Numbered from the stretch's first letter, positions 51,483-60,871 are shown. The stretch is DNA of 64,000 nt from Devosiaceae bacterium (GCA_021648375.1 JAKISW010000005.1:39660-103659); one strand, 5' to 3'. Made by a program: numbers and translations. The notes: generated by a model from the letters alone, not told the origin.

Positions 51483-52751
51483 TTATAGCCAATCGGGCAC
51501 ACTATCCTGATCTATCAGCTCTTTAATGGTCTGGCGTGGGCGTATGGCGTGAGATCTATCCCCATCCACCAGAATTTCTGTGATCAACGGGCGTGAATTA
51601 TAGCTTGATGACATGGTGGCCCCATAGGCACCGGCGCTCATGATGGCTAATAAATCGCCAGATCTGAGTTCAGCAAGTTCGCGATCTTTACCAAGGTAAT
51701 CGCCACTTTCACAAACCGGGCCAACCACATCCACTTTTATGGATTTATGGGATTTTTGCGGTTGCACCACCGGAACAATCTCATGATGGGCTTCATATAA
51801 AGTGGGGCGCAATAGATCGTTCATACCGGCATCAACAATATAAAATGATTTTTGGCTGCCGGTTTTTACATATTCAATTTTTGTCACCAGAATTCCTGCA
51901 TTTCCGGCAATCATTCTTCCGGGTTCTAAAATCAGTTCACAATCAAGGGGGGCAACTTTTTCTTTGACCACGGCTGCATAGGCCAAAGGATCGGGTGGAG
52001 GTGAATTATCTTTGTGGTAGGGAATGCCAAGACCTCCGCCCACATCCACATGGGTGATGGCATGGCCACTGGCGCGCAGGGAATTGACAAGATCAGCCAT
52101 TAGGGAAAAGGCGTTGTCAAACGGTTCAAGATCGGTGATTTGCGACCCGATATGCATATCTATGCCGATGGCTTTCAGATTGGAGGAGGAAGCGATTTTG
52201 TCGTATATTTGCCCTGCCAGCTCATAGGAGATGCCAAATTTATCTTCAGCTTTTCCAGTAGAGATTTTGGCATGGGTTTTTGCATCAACATTGGGGTTGA
52301 TGCGCACGGAGACCGGTGCGATTGCATCGAGGCTTTTTGCCACATCATTTAGAACAAAAAGCTCCGGCTCGCTTTCAATATTAAAACACTTAATCCCAAG
52401 TTTTAGGCCACGAGCCATTTCTTCTCTGGTTTTTGCCACCCCGGAAAAAACAATTTTTTCAGGGGGAATTCCAGCTGCAATGGCTCTTTCAAGCTCCCCT
52501 AAAGAAACCACATCGGCTCCCGCCCCCTCGTTGGCTAAAAGGGTGAGGATTGCCTGATTTGGATTGGCTTTCATGGCATAGGCGATAAGGGTATCCATGC
52601 CTGAAAAAGCCTTTTGCATAACTGAGATATGGCGTTTGAAAGTGGCCGCAGAATAGCAATAGAACGGGGTGCCATATTGTTTGGCCAGTTCTGGAACAGA
52701 CACATCTTCTGCATGAAGAGTACCGCTTTTATAAATGAAATGATGGACCAA
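51483..52751 (-). CDS. lysA: Diaminopimelate decarboxylase
   Basis: A 422-residue fold-type III PLP decarboxylase with the PLP Lys61 in YAMKANPN, GGGLGIPY near residue 241 and CESGDYLGKDREL near 343. It makes L-lysine in the last step of the DAP pathway. The start is TTG 52751, five bases after argH ends; AAAAGGCTAAAAAA precedes it. The short lptM-like lipoprotein gene often seen between argH and lysA in this order is absent here. Confidence 0.95.
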   Translation of the reverse strand: MVHHFIYKSGTLHAEDVSVPELAKQYGTPFYCYSAATFKRHISVMQKAFSGMDTLIAYAMKANPNQAILTLLANEGAGADVVSLGELERAIAAGIPPEKIVFSGVAKTREEMARGLKLGIKCFNIESEPELFVLNDVAKSLDAIAPVSVRINPNVDAKTHAKISTGKAEDKFGISYELAGQIYDKIASSSNLKAIGIDMHIGSQITDLEPFDNAFSLMADLVNSLRASGHAITHVDVGGGLGIPYHKDNSPPPDPLAYAAVVKEKVAPLDCELILEPGRMIAGNAGILVTKIEYVKTGSQKSFYIVDAGMNDLLRPTLYEAHHEIVPVVQPQKSHKSIKVDVVGPVCESGDYLGKDRELAELRSGDLLAIMSAGAYGATMSSSYNSRPLITEILVDGDRSHAIRPRQTIKELIDQDSVPDWL

Positions 52752-52755
52752 TTTT

Positions 52756-54138
52756 TTAGCCTTTTAGAATTTTTTGCCAGATTTTAACCTGCTCACGCAC
52801 ATTTTTAGGGGCGGTGCCACCATAGCTTGTGCGGCTGTTTACCGAGTTTTTCACTCCCAATACTTCAAATACTGCCGGGGTGATATTGTTTTCTACTGAT
52901 TGCATCTGTTCAATGCTCAATTGTTCCAGAGTGCACTGGTTTTTTTCGGCCAGCGCCACAATTTCTCCGGTTACATGGTGGGCATCCCTAAAGGGCATAT
53001 TTAAGGTGCGAACCAGCCAGTCTGCCAGATCGGTGGCGGTGGAAAATCCGGCCCCGGCTGCTTTTTCCATCTCCGGTCGGTTAAAGCTTATATCGTCAAC
53101 CATTCCTGTCATGGCAGCAAGGGAAAGGGACAATGTATCAAATGCATCAAATGCGCCCTCCTTATCTTCCTGCATGTCTTTGGAATAGGTCAGGGGCAAG
53201 CCCTTCATAACTATGGTCATGGCCACCTGGGCGCCAAAAATTCTCCCGATTTTGGCCCGAATAAGTTCGGCAGCATCCGGATTGCGCTTTTGCGGCATAA
53301 TGGAAGATCCGGTGGAAAAGCGATCGGAAAGTCTGACAAAACCAAACTGGGGGGTCGACCAGATGACCAGTTCTTCGGCAAAGCGCGAGAGATGCATGGC
53401 GCAGATAGAGGCGGCTGAAAGGGTTTCGATAACAAAATCCCTGTCCGAAACCGCATCAAGGGAATTTGCGGCGGGTTTTTCAAACCCTAATTCTTTTGCC
53501 GTCATTTCCCGATCGATGGGAAAGCTGGTTCCGGCTAGGGCTGCAGCTCCAAGGGGGCTGATATTTATTCTTTTTCTTGCGTCCAAAAACCTATGATAGT
53601 CGCGGCTGAGCATCTCTACATAGGCCAAAAGATGGTGGCCAAGGGTAACCGGCTGGGCGGTCTGCAAATGGGTGAAACCGGGCATGATCGTTTCAGCTTC
53701 TTCATCAGCCCGTTTAACCAAGGCTATCTGTAATGAAGAAATCTGCCCAACGAGCAAATCCACCACATCGCGCACATAGAGGCGAAAATCGGTGGCCACC
53801 TGATCATTGCGTGATCGGGCCGTGTGCAGGCGGGCTGCGGGATCGCCGATCTTTTGGGCCAGTGCGCTTTCAATATTCATGTGAATATCTTCAAGCGCAC
53901 GCGAAAAGTTGAATTTGTTTTGTTCGATATCTTTTTGCAAATCTGCTAGAGCAGCGGTGATAGAGTTTTTATCATCTTTCGAAATGATACCAGTTGCTGC
54001 CAGCATATTGGCATGGGCGATGGAGCCGGCGATGTCCTGGCGAAAAAAACGTTTGTCATAGCCAATGGAGGCGTTGATTTCTTCCATTATGGCGTCAGGT
54101 CCGGCGGCAAAACGTCCGCCCCACATACGATTACTCAT
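52756..54138 (-). CDS. argH: Argininosuccinate lyase
   Basis: A 460-residue lyase with the superfamily signature GSSIMPQKRNPDAAEL near residue 279. The N-terminus MSNRMWGGRFAAGPDAIMEE and HTARSRNDQVATDFRLY near 108 are classical ArgH. It splits argininosuccinate into arginine and fumarate. It is coupled to lysA and divergent from tlpA, a conserved neighbourhood in alphaproteobacteria; the 52-bp intergenic region must hold both promoters. Confidence 0.96.
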   Translation of the reverse strand: MSNRMWGGRFAAGPDAIMEEINASIGYDKRFFRQDIAGSIAHANMLAATGIISKDDKNSITAALADLQKDIEQNKFNFSRALEDIHMNIESALAQKIGDPAARLHTARSRNDQVATDFRLYVRDVVDLLVGQISSLQIALVKRADEEAETIMPGFTHLQTAQPVTLGHHLLAYVEMLSRDYHRFLDARKRINISPLGAAALAGTSFPIDREMTAKELGFEKPAANSLDAVSDRDFVIETLSAASICAMHLSRFAEELVIWSTPQFGFVRLSDRFSTGSSIMPQKRNPDAAELIRAKIGRIFGAQVAMTIVMKGLPLTYSKDMQEDKEGAFDAFDTLSLSLAAMTGMVDDISFNRPEMEKAAGAGFSTATDLADWLVRTLNMPFRDAHHVTGEIVALAEKNQCTLEQLSIEQMQSVENNITPAVFEVLGVKNSVNSRTSYGGTAPKNVREQVKIWQKILKG

Positions 54139-54190
54139 TGGTCCCTCTATGGTGGCCCGTGCGAAAAAATTTTAGAACGGGAGAGTTGAA

Positions 54191-54862
54191 TTGGCTCAAC
54201 AAACTGAAGAAAATGGCAAAAAACCGATCGCCAGAATTTTGGTGCCTATTGTTGTTTTTGGTGGTGCGCTAGGTATAGCGAGCGTTTTATGGCTTAGCAA
54301 CGCCTCAGATACACAGGCTTTGGAATGTGAAGTGAGCGCAGATGCTTTGGCTGCCCTTGATGCGGTAACTATTGGCCAGTTGGCGGCGGTTTTACCCACC
54401 GGGACCGGGCGGGGATATTCGGATCTGGAATTTGTGGACGAGAATATGAACCCCATGACATTGGCTGAGTTTACCGGAAAGCCGTTGCTGGTGAATTTTT
54501 GGGCCACATGGTGCGGACCCTGTCGCGAAGAAATGCCGGCGTTGAATAATCTGGCCCGTGCCTATGACATCAAGGACTTTCAGGTTTTAACCATTGATCT
54601 TGATTTGGGAGATGACGGCATAAAATTGGCCAGAGCATTTTTGGATGAGTTTGGGCTTGAAAGCCTGCCCCTGTTGGCCGATCCGACATTTGCGGCCTTT
54701 GAGAGATTGCAAAGAAGCGGAGTTTCTCTTGGTCTGCCCACAACCTTGTTGCTGGATGCCAAGGGGTGCGAACTTGCGGTATTGCAGGGACCTGCGGAAT
54801 GGGACAGCCCATCGGCGTTTAAACTGATTGATACGCTGATTGAAGTTGGCTCGTTAAGTTAG
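54191..54862 (+). CDS. tlpA: TlpA-type thioredoxin-like protein
   Basis: A 223-residue membrane-anchored thioredoxin with an N-terminal transmembrane segment (ARILVPIVVFGGALGIASVLW), catalytic WATWCGPCREEMP (Cys pair about 108/111) and the cis-Pro segment GLPTTLLLD. TlpA reduces periplasmic disulfides, notably for cytochrome oxidase assembly. The start is TTG 54191 following CGGGAGAGTTGAA. It is divergent from argH. Confidence 0.88.
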   Translation: MAQQTEENGKKPIARILVPIVVFGGALGIASVLWLSNASDTQALECEVSADALAALDAVTIGQLAAVLPTGTGRGYSDLEFVDENMNPMTLAEFTGKPLLVNFWATWCGPCREEMPALNNLARAYDIKDFQVLTIDLDLGDDGIKLARAFLDEFGLESLPLLADPTFAAFERLQRSGVSLGLPTTLLLDAKGCELAVLQGPAEWDSPSAFKLIDTLIEVGSLS

Positions 54863-54889
54863 GCCCATTGGGTTTTAAGCAAAAAGGTT

Positions 54890-55075
54890 TTAGGCGGTTT
54901 TATCGACCCTTGTGCCCATGCCGGGGGGTAGGGGAGCGCTTTTGGAAACTGCGTCAACCATTTCAATCAGCATCTTATCCATTTCCTGCTGCTTTTTTAT
55001 AACAGCGAATTGTGCTGACGCCTGGGTCTGCACTTGTTTCAAATTAAATGCCTGAGATGCAATGTCTAAATTCAT
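54890..55075 (-). CDS. YjfB-like putative motility protein
   Basis: About 61 residues from ATG 55075 (MNLDIASQAFNLKQVQTQA). Pattern and size match the YjfB/putative motility family (N-terminal hydrophobic heptads, MDKMLIEMVDAV and a PPGMG motif near the end). Function is not defined. The frame is open upstream to 55096 but gives a poor extension. Confidence 0.6.
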   Translation of the reverse strand: MNLDIASQAFNLKQVQTQASAQFAVIKKQQEMDKMLIEMVDAVSKSAPLPPGMGTRVDKTA

Positions 55076-55130
55076 GGGGCCATTGTAGGCAAGCAAGGTA
55101 AATAAAGAGTTCGGCAGGTTCTAAGTCTAA

Positions 55131-55814
55131 TTATTTGCCGCCAAACAGGGGGACTTCGCGGCGCTTAAACACTAATGCAAGCGCGGCCCCGGCCAGCATA
55201 CCTCCGATATGGGCCCACCAGGCAACAGAGCCTTCCCCTGCAAACATGGCATAAAAAAACTGGGTGCCGATCCAAAATCCTAAAAACCAAAAAGCTGGCA
55301 CCGGCAGGGGAATAGGGATGATTATTCGGGCCAGAACAAATACTCTGGCATGGGGATAAAGCACAATATAGGCCCCCAATATTCCAGCTACCGCTCCTGA
55401 GGCCCCAATCAGGGGACCGCTTGAATCAAGGTTCATGACAAGATGGGCACCAGCGGCTAAAGCGGCGGTGGCCATATAGAAGATAAAATACCTGAAATGG
55501 CCCATGGCATCTTCAATATTGTCGCCAAAAACAAACAGGAACAACATGTTTGAAAGCAGATGCAGCCAGTCCGCATGTAAAAATGCATAGGTTATCAGGG
55601 GCAGTTGATCGGGAATAAAAGCCAGGGGCTGGGGCACGATATCGCGCACAACAACGGGGATCATGCCAAAATATATGGTGAGTTCAAAATTGGCTTTTTC
55701 CGGCATTAAATACTGGGCCAAAAAAACGAGGCTGGTTATGGCGATCAACGAATAGTTCACATAGGCAAATTTTATGTGCTTGATGGGATTTGTATCATGC
55801 AGGGGTAAAAACAT
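55131..55814 (-). CDS. Rhomboid family intramembrane serine protease
   Basis: About 227 residues from ATG 55814, which overlaps the TGA of the upstream gene by one base. Six helices are expected. The catalytic pair is Ser139 in GASGAVAGILG and His202 in WAHIGGMLAG; HADWLHLLSNMLFL supplies the usual conserved loop near 80. It cleaves membrane helices of unknown substrates. A longer frame to 55859 is less likely given the overlap. Confidence 0.9.
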   Translation of the reverse strand: MFLPLHDTNPIKHIKFAYVNYSLIAITSLVFLAQYLMPEKANFELTIYFGMIPVVVRDIVPQPLAFIPDQLPLITYAFLHADWLHLLSNMLFLFVFGDNIEDAMGHFRYFIFYMATAALAAGAHLVMNLDSSGPLIGASGAVAGILGAYIVLYPHARVFVLARIIIPIPLPVPAFWFLGFWIGTQFFYAMFAGEGSVAWWAHIGGMLAGAALALVFKRREVPLFGGK

Positions 55815-56410
55815 CAGGTCATGCCTTTTGAGTGACCTGAATGTTTGCCCGGTAGCCACAACACATCTGTTTTTCCCTTATCGTTGGCATAGCGGGCCAG
55901 AACGAATAGCAGGTCTGAAAGACGATTAAGATAGATAAGAGTTTTTGGGGAGGTTTCTGGTTCTTTTGCGATCAGGGAGAAACAATCGCGCTCGGCCCGA
56001 CGGGTGACAGTTCGGGCTACATGCAAAGTTGCTGCCAGGGGCGTTCCGGCCGGCAATACAAAGCTGGTCAGGGGGTCAAGATCTTCGTTTAGCTGATCGA
56101 TCTGGTTTTCAAGCCAATCAATCTGCTTTTGGCTTATTCGCAGGGGGGGGCGGGTTTTGTCACTATCGGAAACAGGTGTTGCCAGATCTGAGCCAAGGTC
56201 AAACAGGTCATTTTGAATGCGGGAAAGAATAGAATCAAAACGGGCCAGTTTTGCCGCATGGGTGCGGGCCAGGCCGATAAACGAATTGGTTTCGTCCACA
56301 CTTCCATATGCCTGAACCCTTAAATCGTCTTTTTTTCGACGGGGACCACTAACCAAAGCTGTTGTGCCATCATCGCCGGTGCGAGTGTAGATTTTGTTCA
56401 GTTTGACCAT
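55814..56410 (-). CDS. Cob(I)yrinic acid a,c-diamide adenosyltransferase, PduO type
   Basis: About 198 residues from ATG 56410 (MVKLNKIYTRTGDDGTTALV), the PduO/EutT-family N-terminal nucleotide motif TGDDGTT. The later FVLPAGTPLAATLHVARTVTRRAER (about 115-139) is the ATP/cobalamin site. It makes adenosylcobalamin from reduced cobalamin. It is translationally coupled to the rhomboid gene. No cobalamin riboswitch is seen in the 26-bp upstream gap. Confidence 0.93.
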   Translation of the reverse strand: MVKLNKIYTRTGDDGTTALVSGPRRKKDDLRVQAYGSVDETNSFIGLARTHAAKLARFDSILSRIQNDLFDLGSDLATPVSDSDKTRPPLRISQKQIDWLENQIDQLNEDLDPLTSFVLPAGTPLAATLHVARTVTRRAERDCFSLIAKEPETSPKTLIYLNRLSDLLFVLARYANDKGKTDVLWLPGKHSGHSKGMT

Positions 56411-56436
56411 GTTTTTATTCCCGGAATGTGAATTTT

Positions 56437-56631
56437 TTAGCCACCGTTGGCCATTACGAAGGCAAGGGCGATCAGCAATAAAACTGCAACAAATTGCACG
56501 ATGACCCGGGCGCGCATTAAATTCTGGCTTAATTTTCCGCCGCCCTTGAACATGCTCCAAAGTCCGGCCCCAAGGATAATCACCAATGCAACCATGGTGA
56601 TTACAACAAGAATATTCAGCGTTAAGCTCAT
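56437..56631 (-). CDS. HIG1-type twin transmembrane protein
   Basis: A 64-residue protein with two hydrophobic helices (ILVVITMVALVIILGAGLWSM and VQFVAVLLLIALAFVMA) joined by a basic loop with GGKLSQNLMRARV, the HIG1 pattern. Related proteins attach to respiratory complexes in mitochondria. It is 26 bp upstream of the adenosyltransferase on the same strand and likely co-transcribed, a common alphaproteobacterial arrangement. Confidence 0.85.
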   Translation of the reverse strand: MSLTLNILVVITMVALVIILGAGLWSMFKGGGKLSQNLMRARVIVQFVAVLLLIALAFVMANGG

Positions 56632-56657
56632 TTTGGAATTCTCATTTTTTAATAATT

Positions 56658-57554
56658 CTATTCAGTAGAAAAATAATCACCCAGCAATTCACCAAGCCTA
56701 TCATAAATGACACGGATTCGGGCGCTGGTGAATAGTTCTTTGTGGGTTGTCAGCCAGATTTGCAATGGTGGAATGACAAGTTGGGGCAAAATGGCCTTTA
56801 TTTCAGGCTCTGCCTCAACCAAAACTGTTTGAGCAAAGCCAACGCCCAGTCCAGCCTTGATCATTTCCCACATGGCTGTTTGACTGTCGGTGCGCAGGGA
56901 AAAATGAGAGCGTTGCAGATCAAACCCTAATTGTTTGGCGATCGAAAGCAATAATTCAGATCGATCAAATCCGACCAGATCAATTTCGTAAAGGTCTTTT
57001 ATATCTTTTGGAGCTCCGTTTTTTGCAAGATATTGTGTGTGGGCACAACAGGTCATGGGGCTTTGGCCGATCTTGCGTGAAATAAGCTCGAGTTGGGTGG
57101 GGCGAAACATTCTCACCGCAATATCACATTCTCGCATCAAAAGGTTTTCAGCCGAATCCGATGGGACCAGTTCAATTTCAATGGAGGGGAATTGTTCTCT
57201 TATATCTGCCAGCATTTTTGGCAGAATATAGTGAGAAGTTATGGTGCTGGCAGTAATTCTAACTGCGCCGGAAAGACGGGTATTTGACCCTTCTCCTAAA
57301 ATTGCCGCTTCATTAAGGGAGTTTTGGGCGGTTTTAACCTGCTCAAACAGACGCATGGCACTGGCGTTGGGTTCAAAACCTTTGATGGTGCGGATAAAAA
57401 GGCTTGCCCCCAATTCGCTTTCCAGGGCCTGGATATGGCGCCCGATTGTGGGCTGGGACAAGCCAAGCTGACGTGCTGCACCCGACAGGGAACCCTGTTC
57501 GATGACGGCGCCAAAACTGCGCCACAATGTCCAGTCCGGGGATGATCTATTCAT
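56658..57554 (-). CDS. LysR family transcriptional regulator
   Basis: A 298-residue regulator with the N-terminal winged HTH (GAARQLGLSQPTIGRHIQALE, about 23-43) and a C-terminal ligand-binding domain from about 90. It is divergent from the epimerase gene with 123 bp between starts; two inverted repeats with ATTTTTGAATA lie there, one overlapping its own ATG, suggesting autoregulation and control of the epimerase. Confidence 0.88.
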   Translation of the reverse strand: MNRSSPDWTLWRSFGAVIEQGSLSGAARQLGLSQPTIGRHIQALESELGASLFIRTIKGFEPNASAMRLFEQVKTAQNSLNEAAILGEGSNTRLSGAVRITASTITSHYILPKMLADIREQFPSIEIELVPSDSAENLLMRECDIAVRMFRPTQLELISRKIGQSPMTCCAHTQYLAKNGAPKDIKDLYEIDLVGFDRSELLLSIAKQLGFDLQRSHFSLRTDSQTAMWEMIKAGLGVGFAQTVLVEAEPEIKAILPQLVIPPLQIWLTTHKELFTSARIRVIYDRLGELLGDYFSTE

Positions 57555-57564
57555 TTTTGAATAG
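57547..57564. promoter_or_regulatory. LysR operator candidate overlapping the LysR start codon
   Basis: CTATTCA (57547-57553), TTTT, TGAATAG (57558-57564): a perfect 7-bp inverted repeat including the ATG of the LysR gene. Its right part ATTTTTGAATA recurs at 57595-57605 (42 bp on), inside the smaller palindrome ATATTTTTGAATAT. Four-turn spacing fits LysR binding. Confidence 0.45.
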
Positions 57565-57592
57565 TCTTTGTGCGAAATTGGCTGATTTACTT

Positions 57593-57606
57593 ATATTTTT
57601 GAATAT
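57593..57606. promoter_or_regulatory. Second LysR operator candidate
   Basis: ATATT-TTTG-AATAT, a 5-bp inverted repeat in the same spacer, sharing 11 bases with the site at 57553. It lies 72 bp before the epimerase ATG. Confidence 0.4.
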
Positions 57607-57677
57607 CATATTTATCGGATAAAGCAAATCCCAAATTTTGAATTGAAGCAAAAATTTCAGCAGGAGTTTAGAGTAAA

Positions 57678-58607
57678 ATGGCAAATACGGTGACGGTATT
57701 GGGAATAAACGGCAAACTCGGGCAGGAGGTTGCCAAGGCATTTGTTAATGGTGGCTGGCGTGTTATTGGCATGGGGCGCGGCAATCAGGCTAGGCTGGAT
57801 GGTGTTGAGTTTGTTGAAGGTGATGTGACAATTGTCGCTGATACCAAGCGGGCGGTTGAGGGTGCTGATGTAGTGATCAATGCCATAAACCCTCCCTATG
57901 ACCAGTGGGACAAGGGGCGGGTTGAAGCTATGCTGGCCAAGATTTTATTGGCCCTTAAGGGTAGTGGTAAAACTCTTATATTTCCGGGCAATGTTTACAA
58001 TTATGCCGCTAAACAACATTTGATCGAGCCGGATACGAAACAAAACCCCCATGGGGACAAGGGAGAAATTCGCAAACGCATGGAGCAGCAATTACTGGCT
58101 GCCTCCAAAGATGGATTGCAGGTTTTAATCGTTCGTATGGGTGATTTTTTTGCTGCCAATGCTGACGGAACCATGCTTGACCTGATGGTTATGCAGCGGG
58201 CAAAATCCAATGTTTTGCAATATGGTGGTGATCTGTCATTACATCATTCATGGGCATATCTGCCTGATGCGGCCAAAGTATTTGTAAAAATTGCTGAAGC
58301 ACGCCAGAATCTTTCTGCCTTTCAAAGCCTGCATTTTTCAGGTCATTTTGTAACCGGCACCCAGATGATTGATGCCATACAAGAAGTTATGCCAAAACGG
58401 GCTAAAGTTGTGTGCGTACCTTGGGGCATGATGAAATTTATCGGACTGTTTTCGCCTGTTTTGCGTGAAGTGGTGAAAATGCGATATCTTTGGGACGAAC
58501 CACACCAGTTGCAGGATAAAGAACTGGATGCATTGCTGGGGGAGAATTTTGGCACGCCATTTAAGGAAGCCGTAGCCTTAAGCGCACGCTCTTATTTACC
58601 GAAATAA
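57678..58607 (+). CDS. NAD(P)-binding SDR/epimerase family protein
   Basis: A 309-residue atypical SDR. The dinucleotide motif is LGINGKLGQEVAKAF (about residues 8-22); VFPGNVYNYAAK-like (IFPGNVYNYAAKQH near 103) contains the Tyr-x3-Lys position of epimerases. It may be an NmrA-like or epimerase-type reductase; the substrate is unknown. It is the likely target of the divergent LysR protein. Its last 12 bp overlap the 3' end of gluQ on the other strand. Confidence 0.82.
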   Translation: MANTVTVLGINGKLGQEVAKAFVNGGWRVIGMGRGNQARLDGVEFVEGDVTIVADTKRAVEGADVVINAINPPYDQWDKGRVEAMLAKILLALKGSGKTLIFPGNVYNYAAKQHLIEPDTKQNPHGDKGEIRKRMEQQLLAASKDGLQVLIVRMGDFFAANADGTMLDLMVMQRAKSNVLQYGGDLSLHHSWAYLPDAAKVFVKIAEARQNLSAFQSLHFSGHFVTGTQMIDAIQEVMPKRAKVVCVPWGMMKFIGLFSPVLREVVKMRYLWDEPHQLQDKELDALLGENFGTPFKEAVALSARSYLPK

Positions 58608-59489
58608 GATATCGTTACGCAGTTCATCTGCGCTAATCCCTGCAAGCCTTAAATCCCTTAAGCTGGCTGATCCTTTGGATTTGGCCAGCTTTTGCTGTTG
58701 GGGATCAGTTATCAGCTCGTGATGAAAATATATGGGCTGGGGCAGGCCCAATAGCGATTGCAAAACCCTATGGATATCTGTTGCAGCCAACAGGTCTTTG
58801 CCACGGGCGACGTGGGTAATATTTTGCATTGCATCATCAAGCACTACGCTCAAGTGATATGAGGTTGGAATATCTTTGCGCTGGATAACCACATCGCCCC
58901 AGCGTTCGGGCTGGCAATTAATGGTGGTAATTGCCATGGAGTTTTCAGACTGCAATTGCTTGAAACTTAACGGCCCGGTCAACCCCATGGCCTTATCCAT
59001 ATGCAGCCGATATTGCGCAGGAACTTTTGCATTTAACCTTTGTTCGATTTTATCAGGGCTGAGATTTTTGCAGGTTCCGGGATAGAGAGGCGCGCCGTCC
59101 GGGTCTTTATCAGAATCAGCATTTTTTTTGATTCCTGCGTTTTCTTGTATTTGTTTTCTGGTGCAAAAACACGGATAAAGTAATTTCATTTTCTTAAGTC
59201 TGTCTGCTGCTATTTCGTAATATTCAAAACGTGTTGATTGCAGCAAAACCGGTTTTGTCCAATTCAGGTCCAACCATTTCAGATCCTGCAATATGGCTTG
59301 GATAAATTCGGGTTTACTTCTGTTTTGATCAATGTCTTCAATTCGTAGCAGCCATGTGCCACCAAGTTTTTTTGCCAGCTTGTCTGTTACAAAAGCTGAA
59401 TATGCGTGACCCAGATGCAAAAACCCATTGGGGCTTGGCGCAAATCGTAAAATCGGCTTTGTTGCTTTTGTGCGCGATGATTGTTTCAT
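58596..59489 (-). CDS. gluQ: Glutamyl-Q tRNA(Asp) synthetase
   Basis: A 297-residue GluRS catalytic-domain paralogue lacking an anticodon domain. PSPNGFLHLGHAYSAF (residues 18-33) is the HIGH region and KLAKSKGS near 273 the KMSKS-type loop; CFCTRKQI near 107 provides zinc ligands. It attaches glutamate to queuosine at tRNA-Asp position 34. It is divergent from the AlkA gene by about 40 bp. Confidence 0.93.
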   Translation of the reverse strand: MKQSSRTKATKPILRFAPSPNGFLHLGHAYSAFVTDKLAKKLGGTWLLRIEDIDQNRSKPEFIQAILQDLKWLDLNWTKPVLLQSTRFEYYEIAADRLKKMKLLYPCFCTRKQIQENAGIKKNADSDKDPDGAPLYPGTCKNLSPDKIEQRLNAKVPAQYRLHMDKAMGLTGPLSFKQLQSENSMAITTINCQPERWGDVVIQRKDIPTSYHLSVVLDDAMQNITHVARGKDLLAATDIHRVLQSLLGLPQPIYFHHELITDPQQQKLAKSKGSASLRDLRLAGISADELRNDILFR

Positions 59490-59531
59490 AAAAACCCGTT
59501 GGAAAAAGCAGAACTCTTGGAGTTAATAGAT

Positions 59532-60191
59532 ATGGAGAAAAATATGCTCAATCAGCACATAGTGAGCAAAGAAGTGCTGGATGCGCAACTAAAAGCTCTG
59601 GTTGAACTGGATTTGGGCCTGGCGCCCATTCTTGAGCAGGTGGGCGAAGTTCCATTGCGTCTTGGCAGGCCGGGATTTGCAGGGCTTGCCCCTATCGTTT
59701 CAGGGCAGTTATTATCGGTTGCCAGCGCCCGGGCTATTCATCTGCGAGTTGAGGCACTGGTGGGAGGAATGAGCGCTGAAAACTTTTTGGCGGTTAATCC
59801 TGAAAATTTGCGGGCGGCCGGGCTAAGCTGGTCAAAAATTAATTGTCTTGGCGGGGTGGCAAAAGCTGAGATAAATGGGGAGATAGATTTTGGCGTATTG
59901 CATCTAATGAATGTGAGCGAGGCAATGGAAAAATTGACCGCATTAAAGGGCATTGGTCCGTGGAGTGCACAAATCTATCTGATGAGTTCGGTTGCCCATC
60001 CCGATATATTTCCGGCCGGAGATCTGGTATTGCAAAAAATGCTTGGTAAAATTCTTGGAATAAATAAAAAACCCGATGAAAAACAAACCCGCAGGCTGAC
60101 AAAAAAATGGTCACCATATAGAGGGGCTGCAGCCCGTCTGTTATGGCGTTATTTTGCCGTATTGAGAGATCGTGAAGGAATAAACCTATGA
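59532..60191 (+). CDS. DNA-3-methyladenine glycosylase II (AlkA-type)
   Basis: About 219 residues from ATG 59532 (MEKNMLNQHIV), preceded by TTGGAGTTAATAGAT; ATG 59544 is an alternative. It is an HhH-GPD enzyme with the hairpin KGIGPWSAQIYLMSSVAHPD and catalytic Asp in FPAGDLVLQK. It excises alkylated bases. The short form lacks the N-terminal domain of E. coli AlkA. Its end overlaps the next gene by 4 bp. Confidence 0.9.
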   Translation: MEKNMLNQHIVSKEVLDAQLKALVELDLGLAPILEQVGEVPLRLGRPGFAGLAPIVSGQLLSVASARAIHLRVEALVGGMSAENFLAVNPENLRAAGLSWSKINCLGGVAKAEINGEIDFGVLHLMNVSEAMEKLTALKGIGPWSAQIYLMSSVAHPDIFPAGDLVLQKMLGKILGINKKPDEKQTRRLTKKWSPYRGAAARLLWRYFAVLRDREGINL

Positions 60192-60871
60192 GTGAGCAAT
60201 TATCGGGGCCGATGCTGGCGCCAAAAACCGGCAAGGCCAAAAAACTTATGGTTTTGTTGCATGGCTATGGATCGGATGGAAATGATCTGATCGGGTTGGC
60301 CAGATATTGGCAATCTGCGCTTCCTGAAATGTTATTTGTTGCCCCAAATGCTCCTCAAAAGTGTCCGATGAATCCGGCCGGATATCAATGGTTTGATCTG
60401 GATTTAAACCGGGAAATAAGTCGTTTGACCGGATCAAAAAATGCACGCCCGGTTTTGCAAAAATTCCTTGATCAATTGTGGGAGCAAACGGGATTTGACG
60501 CCAGTGAGACATTTTTGGTCGGGTTTTCCCAAGGGGGGATGATGGCGCTGGATGTGGGACTGCGCTTAGAAAAACAACCTCTGGGCATTATTTCATTTTC
60601 GGGCGGGTTGATTGGTGAGGATAACTGGGAAAGTGATATAAAAATCAAGCCACCGGTTTGTCTGGTACATGGAGAAGCGGATGATGTGGTGCCGGTTTCC
60701 ATGAGTATTAATTCTAAAACCCGCCTAGAAAAAATCAACATTAAAACCGCCATGCAGATTGAGCCGGGGCTGGGACATACAATTTCAGTTGAGGGGTTGG
60801 GATTTGCGCTGGCGTTTATGCGTGAGTTGCTAATGGAAGCGCAACCGGGTGATCCACAGAGCAAAATATAA
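60188..60871 (+). CDS. Alpha/beta hydrolase, phospholipase/carboxylesterase family
   Basis: A 227-residue hydrolase: LLHGYGSDGNDLIGLA near 22-37 (oxyanion region), nucleophile Ser in VGFSQGGMMA near 117, Asp in GEADDVVP and His in GLGHTIS near 196. It resembles YpfH/EstB-like carboxylesterases. Natural substrate unknown. It overlaps the AlkA stop, so the two are one transcript. Confidence 0.88.
   Translation: MSEQLSGPMLAPKTGKAKKLMVLLHGYGSDGNDLIGLARYWQSALPEMLFVAPNAPQKCPMNPAGYQWFDLDLNREISRLTGSKNARPVLQKFLDQLWEQTGFDASETFLVGFSQGGMMALDVGLRLEKQPLGIISFSGGLIGEDNWESDIKIKPPVCLVHGEADDVVPVSMSINSKTRLEKINIKTAMQIEPGLGHTISVEGLGFALAFMRELLMEAQPGDPQSKI

Noticed and set aside
56411..56436. Cobalamin riboswitch before the adenosyltransferase
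   Set aside because: Only 26 bp separates the gene from its neighbour, too short for that RNA.
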